9,905 nt of DNA from an uncultured Bdellovibrio sp. (GTDB taxonomy: Bacteria > Bdellovibrionota > Bdellovibrionia > Bdellovibrionales > Bdellovibrionaceae): the NCBI GenBank assembly GCA_946480995.1, contig CAMLMF010000058.1:1-9905 (forward strand). Direction: 5' to 3'. Within the stretch, counting starts at the first letter, position 1. Every line of letters starts with the position of its first letter. Position numbers and translations under genes: made by a program. The notes below the pieces were generated by a model. That model was not told the DNA's origin. It saw nothing but the letters and a program-made list of their open reading frames with translations, and searched no databases. Positions 6,182 through 9,905 of the stretch are shown one piece after another.

Positions 6182-7581
6182 ACTCACTAGATCCAGGCAA
6201 ACTGACCAGCGTCGACGAACATGGGGATCATCTAACGATCATCCCCGCCGAAGTGAAAGGTTTCTTTCGTCGGCATCGCACTTGGAGCCAAACAGTTTTG
6301 CTTGTGATCTTTTTGATTATTCCTTGGACGACTTTTAACGGTCATCAGACAATTCTTCTGAATATACCCCAAAGAGAGTTCGCTCTGTTTGGGGTTTTGT
6401 TTAAAGCCCATGATGCTCCGTTGCTGTTTTTTATTTTCGGAACTTTGGCTTTGGGTTTGGCTTTTGTCACTTCTATTTGGGGCCGCGTATGGTGCGGTTG
6501 GGCCTGCCCTCAGACTGTCTTTATTGATGGTGTCTATCGCCGTATCGAACAATGGACTGAAGGAAATTATTTAAAGCGCCGGGCGTTGCGCGACGGACCG
6601 ATGACCTTTGAAAAGTTCCGCCGCACAGGCTTGAAATGGTTTTTATTTTTTGTTGTCTCTTCACTTATTGCCCACAGTTTTATCGCGTACTTCGTCAGTG
6701 CTGAAGAATTAGTGCGCATGACCCAACTGCCACCGTCAGAAAATATGACGTATTTTATTTTGGTGACGTTCTTTACCGCGGCGATCCTTTTCGACTTCGG
6801 TTGGTTCCGGGAACAGTTCTGCGTCATCATGTGTCCTTATGGACGTATTCAATCTGTTTTATTAGATCAAAAATCTATGGCCGTCGTTTACGATGTGCAA
6901 AGAGGCGAACCCCGCAAAGGCAAAGCCCCCGCGGGACAACCTGCCGGGGACTGTGTCGCCTGCAATCGCTGCGTGCAAGTCTGCCCGACTGGCATTGATA
7001 TTCGTAATGGTCTGCAAATGGAATGCATCGCTTGCACGGCCTGTGTGGACGCTTGCGATGAAATCATGGAAAAAGTCAAAAAGCCCAAAGGGCTTATTCG
7101 TTATGACACCTTAGACGGCAGCAAAATTTCATTATTTAAACCCCGTTCGCTTATTTACATGGTCGCTATCGTCAGTTTAATTATTGGCTTAGGCTATGCT
7201 GTGACCACGCGAGAACCCGCGCATTTTACAATTTTGCGTGGCGCAGGTTTACCGTATTCGTATGTGAAAAATGCAGCGGGCGAAGAAATTATCCTGAATC
7301 AATTTCGTGTGCATATTCAGAATCAAGGGACGGAAGCGGCTCTTTACGAATTAAGCCTGCCTGCGGAAATCTTAGCTGAAGGTGTGGAAATCAACGTCGC
7401 TGAAAATCCCATGCACCTAGGTGCCAACGAGTTCCGTGAGTGGTACTTCTTTGTGCGTGTTCCGCCCCCAGTTTTACTGAAATACCAAGGCAAATTGAAA
7501 ACTCAGTTAAAAATTCGCGACTTGAATCACAGCAATTACTCTGCCAGCCGCGAACTGATTTTGGTGGGCCCTAAAGAGTGA
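6178..7581 (+). CDS. ccoG: Polyferredoxin-type cbb3 assembly protein CcoG (RdxA/FixG)
   Basis: A 467-residue inner-membrane iron-sulfur protein. In studied systems CcoG reduces copper for cbb3 assembly. Membrane helices lie near 37-52, 79-100, 152-172, 190-208 and 324-342. Two cysteine pairs sit in or beside helices: WCGWACP (C106, C110) and CVIMCPYGR (C215, C219). Two 4Fe-4S ferredoxin motifs follow: C259-x2-C262-x2-C265-x3-C269-P and C283-x2-C286-x2-C289-x3-C293. The second lacks the usual Pro after its last Cys (CDE). The C-terminal part (about 345-467) fits the Ig-like FixG C-terminal domain. The start overlaps the ccoP stop, with AAGGAG (6162-6167) ten bases upstream. The stop overlaps the next gene's GTG. 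Confidence 0.94.
   Translation: MNSLDPGKLTSVDEHGDHLTIIPAEVKGFFRRHRTWSQTVLLVIFLIIPWTTFNGHQTILLNIPQREFALFGVLFKAHDAPLLFFIFGTLALGLAFVTSIWGRVWCGWACPQTVFIDGVYRRIEQWTEGNYLKRRALRDGPMTFEKFRRTGLKWFLFFVVSSLIAHSFIAYFVSAEELVRMTQLPPSENMTYFILVTFFTAAILFDFGWFREQFCVIMCPYGRIQSVLLDQKSMAVVYDVQRGEPRKGKAPAGQPAGDCVACNRCVQVCPTGIDIRNGLQMECIACTACVDACDEIMEKVKKPKGLIRYDTLDGSKISLFKPRSLIYMVAIVSLIIGLGYAVTTREPAHFTILRGAGLPYSYVKNAAGEEIILNQFRVHIQNQGTEAALYELSLPAEILAEGVEINVAENPMHLGANEFREWYFFVRVPPPVLLKYQGKLKTQLKIRDLNHSNYSASRELILVGPKE
6223..6246 (+). repeat. Imperfect hairpin early in ccoG
   Basis: GGGGAT at 6223-6228 pairs with ATCCCC at 6241-6246. After a C-C mismatch, ATC pairs with GAT around a TAAC loop. The hairpin would lie about 45 bases into ccoG mRNA. 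The symmetry is clear; a role is speculative. Confidence 0.35.
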
Positions 7582-8222
7582 CAACATCGGCGTTACTTCT
7601 AGCCTTAGGCATTTTGTCTTCGAGCTTTTTCGGCAGCTGGCACTGTGCCGGGATGTGCGGACCGATCGCCACACTGATGGCACAGCGAAAAAATCTGTGG
7701 AGTTATCATCTTGGGCGCTTTTTTTCCTATATCACTCTTGGTGTCTTGGCGGGAAGTTTAGGACAATTTTTTTTAAATAGTGAATTTGTGATGCTCAGAT
7801 GGATATCCGCCGCTTTGATGGCCACAGCCCTTTTATTCACGGGCCTGTCGTTAATTTTTCCGCAATACTTATCAGGCGCAAGCAAACCCGACTCGATTCG
7901 CACGAAGCTGTGGAACCTGACCAAAAAAATCCAATCCTTTCATTTGGGCCGCTCCGGATTTGCGGTGGGCCTGTTAACTATTTTTCTGCCATGCGGTTGG
8001 CTTTACACTTACGTGATGGCAGCCATTGCCACGCGCAGCCCTTGGGCTGGGGGCCTGACACTTTTCCTATTTTGGCTAGGGGGCATCCCGGCTTTAGTCG
8101 CATTGCCAATGATGATCCGCCAAACCATTCAATCTGCGGGGCTTCGCCACCAAAGAATCGCGGGAGTCGTCTTGTTAATTTCAGGTTTGTATTCCGTCGC
8201 AAGCTTTATGTTTTTCCACTAA
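7578..8222 (+). CDS. DsbD_2/TauE-SafE-like membrane protein of the cco operon, probable copper or assembly factor
   Basis: A 214-residue polytopic membrane protein with about six helices (near 3-20, 46-64, 72-95, 126-150, 156-180, 195-212). Near the N-terminus is HCAGMCGP (H22, C23, M26, C27), followed by YHLGR (H44) and, in the second half, FLPCGWLY (C139). This pattern is that of the DsbD-like transmembrane family often annotated as sulfite exporter TauE/SafE and often found next to cbb3 assembly genes. The His, Cys and Met side chains suit copper or thiol chemistry. It is coupled to ccoG by a GTGA overlap, so it is part of the operon, and it lies where ccoH might be expected although it is not homologous in style. 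The sulfite-export name should not be taken as function. Family call good; role inferred. Confidence 0.85.
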   Translation: MTTSALLLALGILSSSFFGSWHCAGMCGPIATLMAQRKNLWSYHLGRFFSYITLGVLAGSLGQFFLNSEFVMLRWISAALMATALLFTGLSLIFPQYLSGASKPDSIRTKLWNLTKKIQSFHLGRSGFAVGLLTIFLPCGWLYTYVMAAIATRSPWAGGLTLFLFWLGGIPALVALPMMIRQTIQSAGLRHQRIAGVVLLISGLYSVASFMFFH

Positions 8223-8290
8223 ACCAAGCCCCTTTTCTGCAACCGTAAAAATTTATTGAATCTGTGCTTTGTTTGTTTAGACTTAAAATC

Positions 8291-9070
8291 ATGAAAAAAC
8301 TCATCATCACAACGTCAATATTTATCGCCCTTTTATCAACCTCTGCTTTCGCCCAAAAAAAAGCCAAAGCTCAAACCGCAAAAGAGCCAGCAAAAAGTTC
8401 CGCTCCTGCAGAAATAGCCCCGGTCACTCCGGCTGAACCCGTAACAGCAGAAACGGCTTCACCCGTCGCCGTTGAACCCGAAGCTATGGCTCCTAGTGAC
8501 GGAAGTCTCACAGCATGGCCAAGAAGTTTGATTGGTGTCTATGGAGGTCTTGGCTTACCGCACCTGTTAACAGTAGGTCTTGAATATTTAGATCAATCTA
8601 AAATGTGGTCGGTCGCGGGTTCTGTTGGTGGATTTACCGTAAAACCCAAAGATGAAGTTAACGACAAAGAAGAAATTTCTCTGGGCAGTATCGCGCTGGA
8701 AGCTCGCTACTTTCCTTTAGCATCTTCTTTCTATGTGGCGATGGCCGCCGGAGCCCAAGGTGTAAAAGCTAAAAAAACGGTCGTATACAACCTAGAAACA
8801 GCGACACCTGAAGCACGAGTGAACAGTTCTTACGTCACACCTAAAATCGGTTGGTTCTGGCAATTCAACTCAGGCCTAAATTTCGGTATGGAGCTGGGCG
8901 CACAAATTCCACTTTCCACAAAAGTGGAGCTGGAAGACGGCACCACCAACGCGACCGTCTTGGCAAATCCTGACTATATAAAAGCGAAACAAGATGCCAA
9001 AGATATCGCCGACAGAGTTGGCAAAATGGTTCTGCCCCACGCTATGATCCGTCTTGGTTACGCGTTCTAA
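8291..9070 (+). CDS. Secreted protein, probable small outer-membrane beta-barrel
   Basis: A 259-residue protein of unrecognised family. The ATG at 8291 gives a clean signal peptide (MKKLIITTSIFIALLSTSAFA, cut before Q22); an upstream in-frame GTG at 8264 would only bury it, so it was rejected. Residues 22-70 are a low-complexity Ala/Pro/Glu/Lys linker. From about 78 the sequence alternates in short amphipathic stretches (LIGVYGGLGL, LLTVGLEYL, IALEARYFPL, FGMELGAQIPL) and ends MIRLGYAF, a C-terminal aromatic beta-signal typical of outer-membrane barrels. A charged insert (about 226-245) precedes the last strand. No Shine-Dalgarno is obvious. A weak promoter (TTGAAT at 8256, TAGACT at 8278, 16-base spacer) is possible. 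The gap from the cco operon is 68 bases with no terminator, so read-through is possible. No functional link to the oxidase is visible. Confidence 0.8.
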   Translation: MKKLIITTSIFIALLSTSAFAQKKAKAQTAKEPAKSSAPAEIAPVTPAEPVTAETASPVAVEPEAMAPSDGSLTAWPRSLIGVYGGLGLPHLLTVGLEYLDQSKMWSVAGSVGGFTVKPKDEVNDKEEISLGSIALEARYFPLASSFYVAMAAGAQGVKAKKTVVYNLETATPEARVNSSYVTPKIGWFWQFNSGLNFGMELGAQIPLSTKVELEDGTTNATVLANPDYIKAKQDAKDIADRVGKMVLPHAMIRLGYAF

Positions 9071-9098
9071 TTTCAAAATTAAAAAATACTTTCACCCG

Positions 9099-9128
9099 AC
9101 GGCAAAGACATCCTCTTTGCCGTTTTTT
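9099..9128 (+). terminator. Rho-independent terminator
   Basis: A perfect 10-bp stem (ACGGCAAAGA at 9099-9108 with TCTTTGCCGT at 9114-9123), a five-base loop CATCC and then a run of T (9123-9128). It starts 28 bases after the barrel gene stop. It is the only convincing intrinsic terminator in the window and may end both the barrel gene and any transcript coming through from the cco operon. Confidence 0.93.
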
Positions 9129-9319
9129 ATAAAAACCCTGTCTAACGCAAGCCACATAAAACTATCGTGAAGATTCTTTCCGTCGCGTAATGAAGTTTCT
9201 GTCAGTCCACAAGGGAAACTCGCACGAAAGCGGCTTTCTCTTGTAGCGAAATTCCCCACTGATTAGTCTGTCTCCAGGTAAAATAGATCTTTCTGATCCC
9301 AACCTACAAGGAGACCCCC
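9129..9319. other. Intergenic region, probable promoter and leader of the lipoprotein gene
   Basis: No gene is supported here. TAAAAT at 9279-9284 could be a -10 box giving a leader of about 29 bases, but no good -35 lies 16-18 bases upstream. A small hairpin GAAAG-CGG-CTTTC lies near 9226-9238. An 11-base stretch AGATTCTTTCC occurs at 9171-9181 and again inside the start of the next gene at 9323-9333. None of these is strong evidence of a regulatory element. Confidence 0.35.
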
Positions 9320-9905
9320 ATGAGATTCTTTCCCAATAGGTACTTAACAGCAGTTCTGATTTCTGCCGCGATTGTTGGATGCTCTAGCAAACCGCCGCAA
9401 TATTCTTCTTTGCCTTCGGCCGCGAATCCAGAAATGGAAATTCAGCGCACCGATGAAATGCTTCAGGCCGCCCGTGAACAACAAGTGGATGTCTTGTCGC
9501 CACGCAATTTTACAAATGCAACAAAGGCCTTAGAAAAAGCTAAAGCAAAACGTGATGCAGGCAAAGAGTCCCCCGACATTTTAGAACAAGTTGCTTACGC
9601 TCGTGGCTGGCTAAATGAAGCCAACACCAAAGCCACCATTAGCCAAGTGTCGATGAAAAGAATCACCGAAGCTCGGGCCGGAGCTTTGCGTGCCAACACA
9701 TCCCGTGTGTTACCCAAAGAATGGCAAGATGCTGAAGCCGACCTGCAAGGCATTACCGCTGAAATTGAAAAAGGCGACCTGCGAGCCGCTGACAAAAATG
9801 GCGAAAAATTAACTCAAACCTATCAAAATCTAGAAAGAAAAGCCGTCGTCAAAGCGAATCTTTCGGTGGCCGACGAAAACATAAAAGCAGCTAAGAAAAT
9901 GGATG
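9320..9905 (+). CDS. Lipoprotein with Ala/Lys/Glu-rich helical domain, partial at right edge
   Basis: The first 195 residues of an open frame that leaves the window. AAGGAG (9308-9313) is six bases before ATG, a strong start. A type II signal peptide (about 1-20) ends in the lipobox IVGC with lipidated Cys21; Ser at +2 suggests the outer membrane under the E. coli sorting rule. From about 39 the chain is mostly charged and Ala-rich helix (AREQQVDVLSP, ATKALEKAKAKRDAG, VAYARGWLNEAN), consistent with coiled coils or tetratricopeptide-like bundles and resembling DUF4398-type lipoproteins that often precede an OmpA peptidoglycan-binding domain. That C-terminal domain, if present, is beyond the window. 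It is separated from the barrel gene by the terminator, so it is probably its own unit. Lipoprotein call firm; family tentative. Confidence 0.85.
   Translation, partial: MRFFPNRYLTAVLISAAIVGCSSKPPQYSSLPSAANPEMEIQRTDEMLQAAREQQVDVLSPRNFTNATKALEKAKAKRDAGKESPDILEQVAYARGWLNEANTKATISQVSMKRITEARAGALRANTSRVLPKEWQDAEADLQGITAEIEKGDLRAADKNGEKLTQTYQNLERKAVVKANLSVADENIKAAKKMD

Noticed and set aside
5774..6187. Minus-strand open frame of 137 codons opposite ccoP
   Set aside because: It mirrors a clearly conserved cytochrome gene and shows no ribosome site or recognisable motif.
7799..8248. Plus-strand 149-codon frame overlapping the DsbD_2-like gene
   Set aside because: It is out of frame with a gene holding clear membrane helices and family motifs, and its own translation has no coherent features.
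9190..9246. Short open frame (MKFLSVHKG..., 18 codons) between terminator and lipoprotein gene
   Set aside because: No Shine-Dalgarno and too short; no family resemblance.

Overview
The window carries one compact respiratory locus plus two cell-envelope genes, all on the + strand. The core is a complete gene set for a cbb3-type (C-family, high oxygen affinity) cytochrome c oxidase. Base composition is near 47% G+C by eye. The cbb3 set has a fused CcoN-CcoO subunit and a short one-haem CcoP, and a Lys/Ala-rich lipoprotein follows downstream. Together these suggest a Gram-negative bacterium of the Bdellovibrio type or another former deltaproteobacterial lineage. That placement is an inference from gene style, not from a marker gene.

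Layout. 41-742 encodes a Crp/Fnr-family regulator with an FNR-like cysteine set. 743-909 is a regulatory gap holding a perfect 18-bp FNR-type palindrome (843-860), placed exactly where a class II activator would sit relative to a plausible -10 box. 910-8222 is a tightly packed operon: ccoI (Cu+ P-type ATPase), ccoS (51 aa), ccoN-O fusion, ccoQ (55 aa), ccoP (one haem c), ccoG (polyferredoxin), and a DsbD_2/TauE-like membrane protein with an HCAGMCGP motif. Five of its six junctions are 4-base ATGA/GTGA overlaps and the sixth has a 1-base gap. The last gene occupies a place where ccoH might be expected, and no recognisable ccoH is present. ccoS and ccoQ are short but well supported by family motifs and Shine-Dalgarno sites.

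8291-9070 encodes a secreted protein that looks like a small outer-membrane beta-barrel. It is followed by a strong intrinsic terminator (9099-9128), the first convincing one in the window. A gap of about 190 bases leads to a lipoprotein gene that starts at 9320 and runs off the right edge.

How it works together (family knowledge plus inference). The regulator probably senses oxygen through an Fe-S cluster and switches on the cco operon. CcoI, CcoS, CcoG and probably the DsbD_2-like protein supply or handle copper and help assembly. CcoNO, CcoQ and CcoP form the membrane oxidase that passes electrons from c-type haems to the haem b3-CuB site. I see no mobile element, CRISPR array or RNA gene. 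The most notable points are lineage-specific changes to a known system (the fusion, the monohaem CcoP and the missing ccoH) and the regulator/operator pairing, rather than a wholly new system.
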